A stretch of 64,000 nucleotides of DNA from Rathayibacter sp. VKM Ac-2804 (GTDB lineage: Bacteria; Actinomycetota; Actinomycetes; Actinomycetales; Microbacteriaceae), in assembly GCF_009866655.1 (NCBI RefSeq), contig NZ_CP047420.1, positions 1,550,001 through 1,614,000 on the forward strand. The letters run 5' to 3'. The position numbers were made by a program, and so were the translations under genes. How positions within the stretch are numbered: the stretch's first letter is position 1; each line of letters begins with the position of its first letter. Shown here piece after piece: positions 54,657 to 64,000 of the stretch. The notes under the pieces were generated by a model. It saw only the letters and a program-made list of their open reading frames with translations. It ran no database searches and had not been told where the DNA came from.

Positions 54657-55967
54657 TCAGACCCCCGCGGCGGGAGTCGGGGCGACCGGACCGGCCGGCG
54701 GCACCGCGGCGAGCATGCGCTCGAGCGCCACCCGCGCCTGGTCCTGCACGGCGTCGTCGACCGAGATCCGGTTGTGCACCGTCCCGGCGACGAGCCCCTC
54801 CAGCACCCAGGCGAGGTACCCCGGGTGGATCCGGTACATCGTCGAGCACGGGCAGACCACGTCGTCGAGGCAGAAGATGGTGTGCTGCGGATACTGCACC
54901 GCGAGGCGCTGCACGAGGTTGATCTCGGTGCCGATCGCGAAGGTACTGCCCGCCGGCGCGGCCTGGATCGCCTTGACGATGTAGTCGGTCGAGCCGTACT
55001 CGTCCGCCGCGTCGACGACCGCCATCGGGCACTCCGGGTGCACGATCACGCGGACGTCCGGGTGCTGGAGGCGCGCGCGCTCGATCTGCGCGACTGTGAA
55101 GCGCTTGTGCACCGAGCAGAAGCCGTGCCAGAGGATGACCTGCGCGTCGAGCAGCGTCGCCTCGTCCGAGCCGCCGCCCGGCTTCCGCGGGTTCCACATC
55201 GGCATCCGCTCGAGCGGCACGCCCATCGCCTTCGCGGTGTTGCGGCCGAGGTGCTGGTCGGGGAAGAACAGGACCCGCTGCCCGCGCGCGAACGCGTCCT
55301 CGAGCACGGTGGTCGCGTTCGACGAGGTGCAGACCACGCCGCCGTTGCGCCCGCAGAACGCCTTGAGCGCCGCGGAGGAGTTCATGTAGGTCACCGGGAT
55401 CAGCGGCACCCGGCCGTCGGCGTCCGGCTCGGTGCCGTAGAGCTCGGTCAGCTCGGCCCAGGCGTCCTCGACGGAGTCGATGTCGGCCATGTCCGCCATC
55501 GAGCAGCCGGCGGCGAGGTTGGGCAGGATGACCGCCTGGTCGGGGCGGGAGAGGATGTCCGCCGTCTCCGCCATGAAGTGCACGCCGCAGAAGACGATCG
55601 CCTCGGCGTCCGGCCGGTTCGCGACCGCTTTGGCGAGCTGGAAGGAGTCGCCGACGAAGTCCGCGTACTGCACCACCTCGTCGCGCTGGTAGAAGTGGCC
55701 GAGCACGACGACGCGCTCGCCCAGCGTCTCCTTCGCCGCGAGGATGCGGCGGTGCAGCTCGTCGGCGCTCGCCGCGGTGTACTCGTCGGGGAGGCGGCCC
55801 TGGACGGGCGACGCCGCCGGGATCGGGTCCGCCTGCGAGGCGCCGGGACCGTACGCGGGGACGCCGAGGTCGAACGACCAGGGCGCGTCGGCGAGCTCGG
55901 GCGCGCAGGTCTCGCCGGGGGCTGCTCCCCGCTCGATGAGCTGGATGGTGCTGTCGACCGATGTCAC
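54657..55967 (-). CDS. nadA: Quinolinate synthase (4Fe-4S)
   Basis: Condenses iminoaspartate with DHAP to quinolinate. Candidate cluster cysteines are Cys155 (AAGCSMADM), Cys213 (GVVCTSSNAT) and Cys372 or Cys374 (DDVVCPCSTMYRI). HFYQRDEVV and the ECPMAVV block are family hallmarks. 436 residues with an extra N-terminal region of about 60. 45 bp downstream of nrtR, on the same transcript. Confidence 0.96.
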   Translation of the reverse strand: MTSVDSTIQLIERGAAPGETCAPELADAPWSFDLGVPAYGPGASQADPIPAASPVQGRLPDEYTAASADELHRRILAAKETLGERVVVLGHFYQRDEVVQYADFVGDSFQLAKAVANRPDAEAIVFCGVHFMAETADILSRPDQAVILPNLAAGCSMADMADIDSVEDAWAELTELYGTEPDADGRVPLIPVTYMNSSAALKAFCGRNGGVVCTSSNATTVLEDAFARGQRVLFFPDQHLGRNTAKAMGVPLERMPMWNPRKPGGGSDEATLLDAQVILWHGFCSVHKRFTVAQIERARLQHPDVRVIVHPECPMAVVDAADEYGSTDYIVKAIQAAPAGSTFAIGTEINLVQRLAVQYPQHTIFCLDDVVCPCSTMYRIHPGYLAWVLEGLVAGTVHNRISVDDAVQDQARVALERMLAAVPPAGPVAPTPAAGV

Positions 55968-56012
55968 GGTGTCTCCTCGATGGTGCGGTTCGGACGGGGG
56001 CGGCGGCCGGTG

Positions 56013-56696
56013 CTAGACCGGCAGCGGCCCGTTGTCGACGAGTGCCACGGACCCGTCGTAGCGGTACAGCCGGGGCGGGCGGTGACGGGTGCCCGTCAGC
56101 CGCTGCTCGGTCGGCACCACGGTCTTGGAGGCCTCGATCGTCCGGCGGAAGTTCGCCGGGTCGAGGGGCTTCTGCAGGACGGCCTCGTGCACCTCGCGCA
56201 GCTGGGCGAGCGTGAACGTCTCGCCGAGGAAGGCCTGCGCGATGCGGGAGTACTCCATCTTGTTGCGCAGGCGCCAGAGCGCGTAGTCGACGATCAGCCC
56301 GTGATCGAAGGCCAGCTCGGGCATCAGATCGGTGCAGAGCCAGGCGACGTTCTCGTCCACGATCGCGGCGTCGGCCTCGGAGGTCCGCACCAGCGCCCAG
56401 TAGACGATCGAGACGACGCGGCGCTCGCCGCGGGAGCGCTCGGTGCCGCCGACGGCGTAGAGCTGCTCGAGGTAGCGCGGAGCGAGGCCCGTCGTCTCGC
56501 GGAGGGTGCGGCGCGCCGCCTCGGCGAGGTCCTCGTCGGGGCGGAGCGGGCCGCCGGGCAGCGCCCAGAGCCCCTGGTAGGGATCGCGCAGACGGCGGAC
56601 GACGGGGATCCAGACGGCGGCGGCCCCGGTCTCCGGGTGCGGGCGCAGCGCGAAGATCACGGTCGACACCGCGAGCTGCGGCGCTGCTGCGTCCAC
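56013..56696 (-). CDS. nrtR: NrtR-type transcriptional regulator of NAD synthesis (Nudix-winged helix)
   Basis: 227 residues: an N-terminal Nudix fold and a C-terminal winged helix (about 150-215, LGETFTLAQLREVHEAVLQK and NFRRTIEASKTVV), the domain order of NrtR. The Nudix box GGPLRPDEDLAEAARRTLRE is degenerate at the metal-binding positions (RTLRETTG instead of REUxEExG), so it likely senses ADP-ribose or NAD metabolites rather than hydrolysing them. It leads the nadABC-nifS operon and probably represses it and itself. Confidence 0.88.
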   Translation of the reverse strand: MDAAAPQLAVSTVIFALRPHPETGAAAVWIPVVRRLRDPYQGLWALPGGPLRPDEDLAEAARRTLRETTGLAPRYLEQLYAVGGTERSRGERRVVSIVYWALVRTSEADAAIVDENVAWLCTDLMPELAFDHGLIVDYALWRLRNKMEYSRIAQAFLGETFTLAQLREVHEAVLQKPLDPANFRRTIEASKTVVPTEQRLTGTRHRPPRLYRYDGSVALVDNGPLPV

Positions 56697-56706
56697 CCGG
56701 ACCCCC

Positions 56707-56727
56707 TAAAAGTCACTCTGACCCTAA
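56707..56727 (-). promoter_or_regulatory. Candidate NrtR operator
   Basis: Minus-strand TTAGGGTCA-GAG-TGACTTTTA, an imperfect palindrome (6 of 9 pairs) 10 bp before the nrtR GTG. A further half-site TTAGTGTCA is at 56742-56750 on the plus strand. Known actinobacterial NrtR sites have TTAG-GTCA-type half-sites. Confidence 0.5.
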
Positions 56728-56800
56728 CGACTCCCTCGAGCTTAGTGTCACCCCGACCCGAACACCAAGTCCCTCCGCCGTCCGCGCCCGCGCCCGTTCC

Positions 56801-56869
56801 CCGCCGCGAGATGCCACGTGCGGACGCGACACGCCGAGAAAGCCGTGCACAAGTGGCATCTCGCGGCGG
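56801..56869. repeat. Dispersed palindrome B, second copy
   Basis: Perfect 17-bp arms CCGCCGCGAGATGCCAC (56801-56817) and its complement at 56853-56869 around a 35-nt loop. Unlike the copy at 11.3 kb it sits in a divergent gap, where a terminator is not expected. Confidence 0.85.
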
Positions 56870-56929
56870 GGGACAGGACGTGCACCCGCCCGCTAGGGTG
56901 AGCGGACAACCGAATACCGGGCCGCATAC

Positions 56930-57107
56930 GCGACGCGGGAGAGCCGACTCCGGTCGGCACCGAAGGAGCAAGCCTCCCCGCCAATCTCTCAGGTCTTGTA
57001 CCGCGTCGAACTGGCCACTCTGGAAAGCGATCCGCACGAGGATCCGCCGATGGTGAAAGCGATCGCCCCGCGAGGGACGGCGTGAATCTCTCAGGCACCA
57101 CGACAGA
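56930..57107 (+). promoter_or_regulatory. Tandem glycine riboswitch (gcvT leader)
   Basis: Aptamer I (about 56934-56995) has GCGGGAGAGCC, CCGAAGGAGCAA and AATCTCTCAGG. Aptamer II (about 57012-57106) has CTCTGGAAAGC, GATGGTGAAAGC and AATCTCTCAGGCACC. Both are the glycine-aptamer consensus; two in tandem with a short linker is the classical form. A -10 TAGGGT at 56894-56899 is suitably placed for the transcript. It controls the glycine cleavage operon. Confidence 0.93.
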
Positions 57108-57195
57108 GGGGGAGTTCCCACGGCACTGCTGTGCCACGCATCACCGACCTGTGCGGGCGCGTGCGCAGCACTGCGACGAATTGGAGAACTCCCAC

Positions 57196-58497
57196 ATGTC
57201 CGAAGAGAACTCAATCGACGAGAACCCTGTCGACGAGAACGCTGTCGAAGGCACCTCTGCCCAGACGGCCCCCGCCGAGTCCGGCGCCCCCGAGACCGGC
57301 GGCATCGAGATCGACTCGCCCGACGCCACCGCGCCGAGCACCGAGCCCCGCCGCTCGCCGCTGCACGACGTGCACGTGGCCGCCGGCGCCTCCTTCACCG
57401 ACTTCGCCGGCTGGTGGATGCCCGTCCGCTACACCGGCGACCTCGCCGAGCACCACGCCGTCCGCACCGCGGCCGGCCTGTTCGACCTCTCCCACATGGG
57501 CGAGATCCTCGTCGTCGGCCCCGAGGCGGTGGACGCCCTCGACTACGCGCTCGCGAGCGACCTCTCCGCCGTCGCCGTCGGCCGGGCGAAGTACACCCTC
57601 CTGCTCGACCGCACCGGCGGCGTGATCGACGACCTCGTCGTCTACCGCACCGGCGAGGACCGCTTCATGGTCGTGGCGAACGCCGCCAACCGCCACGTGG
57701 TCGCCGAGCAGCTGCGCGACCGCACCGCGATGTTCGAGTGCGAGCTCTACGACGAGAGCGACGACGTCGCGCTGATCGCGATCCAGGGCCCGCGCTCGCT
57801 CGAGATCCTGCAGAACCTCCAGGGGCTCGCGATCGAGGTCGACCGGGGCGAGGAGTCGGTGCTCGACACCGACGACGCGGCCCGCCTGCTCGAGGAGCTG
57901 CGCTACTACCGCGCCGTGCCCGCCAGCTTCGAGGCGCACCCGATCCTGATCGCGCGCACCGGCTACACCGGTGAGGACGGCTTCGAGATCTACGTCGCCC
58001 CCGACACCGCCCCCGCGCTCTGGGAGGCGCTCGCCGAGACCGGCGCCGGCGCGGGCCTCGTCCCCGCCGGGCTCGCCGCCCGCGACACCCTCCGCCTGGA
58101 GGCGGGCATGCCGCTCTACGGCCACGAGCTCTCCCGCGACGTCTTCCCCGCGCAGGCCGGCCTCGGCCGCGTCGTCGCGCTCGGCAAGCCGATCGACTTC
58201 GTCGGCCGCGCGGCCAGCGAGGAGGGTCCCTCCGGCGATGCGCCCGTGCTCGTCGGCCTGATCGGGGAGGGCCGCCGCGCCGCCCGCGCGGACTACAGCG
58301 TCCACGGCGCCGACGACGACGTGATCGGCGTCGTCACCAGCGGCGTCCTCTCACCCACCCTCGGCGTGCCCATCGCGATGGCCTACGTCGCGCCGGCCTC
58401 CGCGCAGCCCGGCAGCGTCGTCTCCGTCGACATCCGCGGCAGCCGGCTCCCGATGACCGTCACCGAGCTCCCCTTCTACTCCAGAAAGAAGAACTGA
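57196..58497 (+). CDS. gcvT: Glycine cleavage system T protein (aminomethyltransferase)
   Basis: Transfers the aminomethyl carbon from the H protein lipoamide to tetrahydrofolate. The folate-binding fold starts at [33 protein letters not shown] and [14 protein letters not shown] are T-protein blocks. ATG 57196 follows GGAGA and yields 433 residues, about 55 longer than usual because of an acidic, repetitive N-terminal extension ([16 protein letters not shown]). First gene under the riboswitch. Confidence 0.95.
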   Translation: MSEENSIDENPVDENAVEGTSAQTAPAESGAPETGGIEIDSPDATAPSTEPRRSPLHDVHVAAGASFTDFAGWWMPVRYTGDLAEHHAVRTAAGLFDLSHMGEILVVGPEAVDALDYALASDLSAVAVGRAKYTLLLDRTGGVIDDLVVYRTGEDRFMVVANAANRHVVAEQLRDRTAMFECELYDESDDVALIAIQGPRSLEILQNLQGLAIEVDRGEESVLDTDDAARLLEELRYYRAVPASFEAHPILIARTGYTGEDGFEIYVAPDTAPALWEALAETGAGAGLVPAGLAARDTLRLEAGMPLYGHELSRDVFPAQAGLGRVVALGKPIDFVGRAASEEGPSGDAPVLVGLIGEGRRAARADYSVHGADDDVIGVVTSGVLSPTLGVPIAMAYVAPASAQPGSVVSVDIRGSRLPMTVTELPFYSRKKN

Positions 58498-58498
58498 C

Positions 58499-58873
58499 AT
58501 GGCCGTACCCACCGAGCTCCAGTACACGTCCGACCATGAGTGGATCCTGGTCGAGGGCGGGACCGCGACCGTCGGGATCACCGCGTACGCCGCCGACAAG
58601 CTCGGCGACGTCGTCTTCGTCGAGCTGCCCGAGGCGGGCAGCCGGGTCGAGGGCGGCTCCGTCGTCGGCGAGATCGAGTCGACCAAGTCGGTCGGCGAGC
58701 TGTTCGCGCCCGTCGACGGCGAGGTCCTCGAGACCAACACCGCCGTCGTCGACAGCCCCGAGCTGGTCAACTCCGACCCCTTCGGCGACGGCTGGCTGAT
58801 CAAGGTGCGCTTCGACGCGCTGCCCGACGGCCTGCTCGACGCGGCCGCCTACGACGAGCTGGTGGGCGAGTAG
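58499..58873 (+). CDS. gcvH: Glycine cleavage system H protein
   Basis: Lipoyl carrier that shuttles the aminomethyl group between P and T proteins. Lipoylated Lys63 is in [12 protein letters not shown]. 124 residues, normal. ATG 58499 follows the gcvT stop by one base, and the stop abuts gcvP. Lipoylation enzymes are outside this window. Confidence 0.97.
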   Translation: MAVPTELQYTSDHEWILVEGGTATVGITAYAADKLGDVVFVELPEAGSRVEGGSVVGEIESTKSVGELFAPVDGEVLETNTAVVDSPELVNSDPFGDGWLIKVRFDALPDGLLDAAAYDELVGE

Positions 58874-61759
<2,886 letters not shown>

Positions 61760-61871
61760 TCCGCGCCTGACGCCCGCCGACGATCCGTCGCGAACCGTCG
61801 TGTCCGCTCCCTCGACACGACCGCTCGCGACGGACCGTCCGCTCGGCGTCGGCGTCGGCGTCGGCGGGGAG

Positions 61872-62690
61872 TCAGGGCGTCGGAGCGACCGTCGGCGTCG
61901 CGGCCGGCGTCGGCGCCGCGAAGAGCTCCGGCCAGAGGGCCACCGCCAGCGGGTAGCCCACGAACGACACGATGTCGATGATCGAGTGGGCGATCACCAG
62001 CGGCAGCGTGCGCCCGAAGCGCTGGTAGAAGAGCCCGAAGACCACGCCCATGATCACGTTGCCGATGAACGGCCCGATGCCCTGGTACAGGTGGTAGCTG
62101 CCCCGCAGCAGCGCGCTCGCGAACAGGATCTTCCAGCGACCCCAGCCGAGGTCGCCCAGGCGCGCGAAGAGGTAGCCGATCATGATGACCTCCTCCTGCA
62201 CCCCCGCCCGGATCGCCGAGAGCACCAGCACAGGCACCGTCCACCAGTAGGCGTCCAGCGGCGAGGCGACCACCGCGACCGTGATCCCGAGCGCCCGGCC
62301 GAGCGCGTAGAGCCCGATCCCGGGAGCGCCGATCGCCACCGCGAGCACGACTCCCGTGCCGAGGTCCGGGAGCGGCCGGCGCCGGTCGAGCCCGAGCCGC
62401 CCGAGCGGACGCGGACCGCCCTGCCAGAGCAGGAAGACGCAGAGCAGCACCGGCACCAGGTCGAAGAACAGCGCGAGCAGCTGGTAGATCAGGTCGAAGG
62501 CGGGCCGGTCGCTGAGCGCCCCGTTGATCGTCGTGGACTGCTGCCCGAGCGCGACCGACCGGGTGAGCTTGTTGGTGATCGACACCACGGAGTAGACCGC
62601 CGACGCGCCGAGCGAGAGCCCGAGCACCAGGAGGACCTCGGCCCCGATCCGCCGCCGGGACTGGGTGGACGCTGGGGGAGCGGTGGACAC
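61872..62690 (-). CDS. CPBP-family intramembrane metalloprotease
   Basis: 272 residues with about seven transmembrane helices. The CPBP (Abi) motifs are visible: motif 1 GVQEEVIMIGYLFARL with Glu-Glu and Arg, motif 2 with LLRGSYHLYQG (His), and motif 3 IAHSIIDI (His, Asp). The C-terminus is a low-complexity Ala/Thr/Pro tail (TPAATPTVAPTP) encoded by a GGCGTC-rich run. GTG 62690 with AGGAAGGAG upstream. CPBP proteases process prenylated or bacteriocin-type substrates; the substrate here is unknown. Confidence 0.88.
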   Translation of the reverse strand: MSTAPPASTQSRRRIGAEVLLVLGLSLGASAVYSVVSITNKLTRSVALGQQSTTINGALSDRPAFDLIYQLLALFFDLVPVLLCVFLLWQGGPRPLGRLGLDRRRPLPDLGTGVVLAVAIGAPGIGLYALGRALGITVAVVASPLDAYWWTVPVLVLSAIRAGVQEEVIMIGYLFARLGDLGWGRWKILFASALLRGSYHLYQGIGPFIGNVIMGVVFGLFYQRFGRTLPLVIAHSIIDIVSFVGYPLAVALWPELFAAPTPAATPTVAPTP

Positions 62691-62811
62691 GCGGGAGCTC
62701 CTTCCTGGATTCGCTACCGTGCGTGGAACGACACGCAGACGCACGTTTCGTGCACATCCGCGCAAGGATTCCACCTCCCGGTTACCGCTGTGTAACGGTT
62801 TCCCCATCGTT

Positions 62812-62841
62812 TTGTGGCGATAGGCAGTCGATACATAGTCT
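62812..62841 (+). promoter_or_regulatory. Candidate promoter of the solute-binding protein gene
   Basis: TTGTGG (62812-62817), 18-bp spacer, TAGTCT (62836-62841), about 120 nt before the GTG. An upstream inverted repeat GTTAC...GTAAC at 62781-62796 might be an operator. Confidence 0.45.
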
Positions 62842-62960
62842 CGTCGGAGGCACTCGCGCGGTGGCCACCAGTCTCGCGCGCCGACGTCGTCGCCACGCGC
62901 ACGGCACTCCACGCGTCAGGGAAACCACTTCTCGCGCGCCCCCACACCACTGGAGGAATT

Positions 62961-64000
62961 GTGAAAATCAGACGTTTCGGCCTCGGAGCTCTGGCGCTCG
63001 TCGCCGCGAGCACCCTGGTCCTGGCCGGCTGCAGCAGCTCGGGCGACACCGGCGGGGGTGACGCGGGAGGCGACTCCGGCGCGATCATCACCACCAACGG
63101 CTCCGAGCCGCAGAACCCGCTGATCCCGACCAACACCAACGAGGTGGGCGGCGGCAAGATCCTCGACGAGATCTTCGCCGGCCTCGTCTACTACGACGCC
63201 GAGGGTGCGCCGCAGAACGACGTCGCCGAGTCGATCGAGTCGGACGACGCGCAGAACTACACCATCACGATCAAGCCGGACCTCACCTTCACGAACGGCG
63301 ACCCGGTCACGGCGAGCTCGTTCGTCGACGCCTGGAACTACGGCGCGAAGCTCTCGAACAACCAGCTGAACAGCTACTTCTTCGAGGACATCCAGGGCTT
63401 CAGCTACGACGAGGACTCCGAGCTCACCGGCCTCGCCGTCGTCGATGACACGACGTTCACCGTCGCGCTCAGCGAGCCCAAGTCGGACTTCCCGCTGCGC
63501 CTGGGCTACTCGGCCTACTACCCGCTGCCCGCCGCCGCGTTCGAGGACATGGACGCCTTCGGTCAGAACCCGATCGGCAACGGCCCGTACATGCTCGCGG
63601 GCGATGACGCGTGGCAGCACAACGTGCAGATCGACCTCGTCGTGAACCCCGACTACACCGGCGGCCGCACCCCGGTCAACGGCGGCCTCACGGTCACCTT
63701 CTACGCCACGCAGGACGCGGCGTACTCCGACCTCCAGGGCGGCAACCTCGACGTCCTCGACGCCATCCCGGACTCGGCCTACGGCACCTACGAGAGCGAC
63801 CTGGGCGACCGTGCGGTCAACCAGCCCGCCGCCGTGTTCCAGTCCTTCACCATCCCGGACCGCCTCGCGCACTTCGGCGGTGAGGAGGGCCAGCTGCGAC
63901 GCCAGGCCATCTCGATGTCGATCGACCGCGCGCAGATCACCGACGTCATCTTCGAGGGCACCCGCACCCCCGCCTCCGACTTCACCTCCCCGGTGATCGA
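62961..64000 (+). CDS. Oligopeptide-type (family 5) ABC solute-binding lipoprotein, 3' truncated by window
   Basis: The frame is open from GTG 62961 to the end of the window (346 codons) without a stop. Signal peptide with lipobox LAGC (ALVAASTLVLAGCSSSG), then a family 5 (OppA/DppA-like) start with NPLIPTNTNEVGGGKILDEI, followed by YDAEGAPQNDVAES and the KPDLTFTNGDPVTASSFVDA site of the fold. Strong Shine-Dalgarno GGAGGAA. A permease/ATPase set probably follows outside the window. Substrate likely peptides. Confidence 0.9.
   Translation, partial: MKIRRFGLGALALVAASTLVLAGCSSSGDTGGGDAGGDSGAIITTNGSEPQNPLIPTNTNEVGGGKILDEIFAGLVYYDAEGAPQNDVAESIESDDAQNYTITIKPDLTFTNGDPVTASSFVDAWNYGAKLSNNQLNSYFFEDIQGFSYDEDSELTGLAVVDDTTFTVALSEPKSDFPLRLGYSAYYPLPAAAFEDMDAFGQNPIGNGPYMLAGDDAWQHNVQIDLVVNPDYTGGRTPVNGGLTVTFYATQDAAYSDLQGGNLDVLDAIPDSAYGTYESDLGDRAVNQPAAVFQSFTIPDRLAHFGGEEGQLRRQAISMSIDRAQITDVIFEGTRTPASDFTSPVI

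Noticed and set aside
52353..54922. Plus-strand open frames opposite nadB and nadC
   Set aside because: Antisense shadows; nadA, nadB and nadC motifs are continuous on the minus strand.
61840..61872. GGCGTC microsatellite-like run after gcvP
   Set aside because: It is largely the codon run for the Ala/Thr/Pro-rich tail of the CPBP protein and its immediate flank, not a separate repeat element.

Overview
The window is a 64-kb chromosomal segment of a very high-G+C actinobacterium. It carries a mycothiol S-conjugate amidase, the MEP-pathway enzyme IspH, a class II aldolase beside a GlpX-type fructose bisphosphatase, many GTG starts and many apparently leaderless promoters. The short intergenic palindrome of the CTGGTCGAGTAGCC...GTATCGAGA type fits Microbacteriaceae (Rathayibacter/Curtobacterium/Clavibacter-like). 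That placement is an inference; no rRNA gene is present. I see no rRNA, tRNA, CRISPR array, prophage or insertion sequence.

Layout. 1-8.8 kb: the end of an unknown gene, an S51-like protein, uracil-DNA glycosylase, a GNAT acetyltransferase, LemA, a TetR regulator coupled to a YcaQ-like protein, and a four-gene ABC importer. 8.9-20.4 kb: AI-2E-family permease, threonine deaminase, GreA, a DUF4307-like protein, Mca, hemolysin-III protein, Z-prenyl transferase, a structured leader before a PIN-PhoH ATPase, an acyl-CoA dehydrogenase-like protein, a mini prepilin peptidase and an FAD monooxygenase. 20.6-29.2 kb: fumarase, carbonic anhydrase, DUF4245-like, XseB and XseA on the minus strand, IspH on the plus strand, and divergent fbaA/glpX. 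29.3-39.1 kb: RmuC, two secreted proteins sharing an eight-cysteine module, an exonuclease, YchF and several small or unknown genes.

39.2-47.9 kb: PPK2, then the most notable accessory locus. It has a 1310-residue Pls/PosA-type membrane NRPS (the epsilon-poly-lysine synthetase architecture), a translationally coupled M1 aminopeptidase, an upstream 14-TM MFS exporter and a convergent Sfp-like phosphopantetheinyl transferase. Together they could activate, polymerise, export and hydrolyse a homopolymer of a basic amino acid. 48.2-51.1 kb: an island of unrecognised, less GC-rich genes: a divergent lipoprotein and a tightly packed three-gene operon.

51.2-64 kb: the NAD operon nrtR-nadA-nadB-nadC-nifS, with a candidate NrtR operator; a tandem glycine riboswitch controlling gcvT-gcvH-gcvP; a CPBP membrane protease; and the 5' part of an oligopeptide-type solute-binding lipoprotein running off the end.

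Regulation. At least fifteen genes have a TANNNT -10 hexamer ending 6-8 nt before the start codon and no Shine-Dalgarno sequence, which indicates leaderless transcripts. Four sequence-unrelated palindromic repeat families occupy intergenic gaps, mostly between convergent genes.
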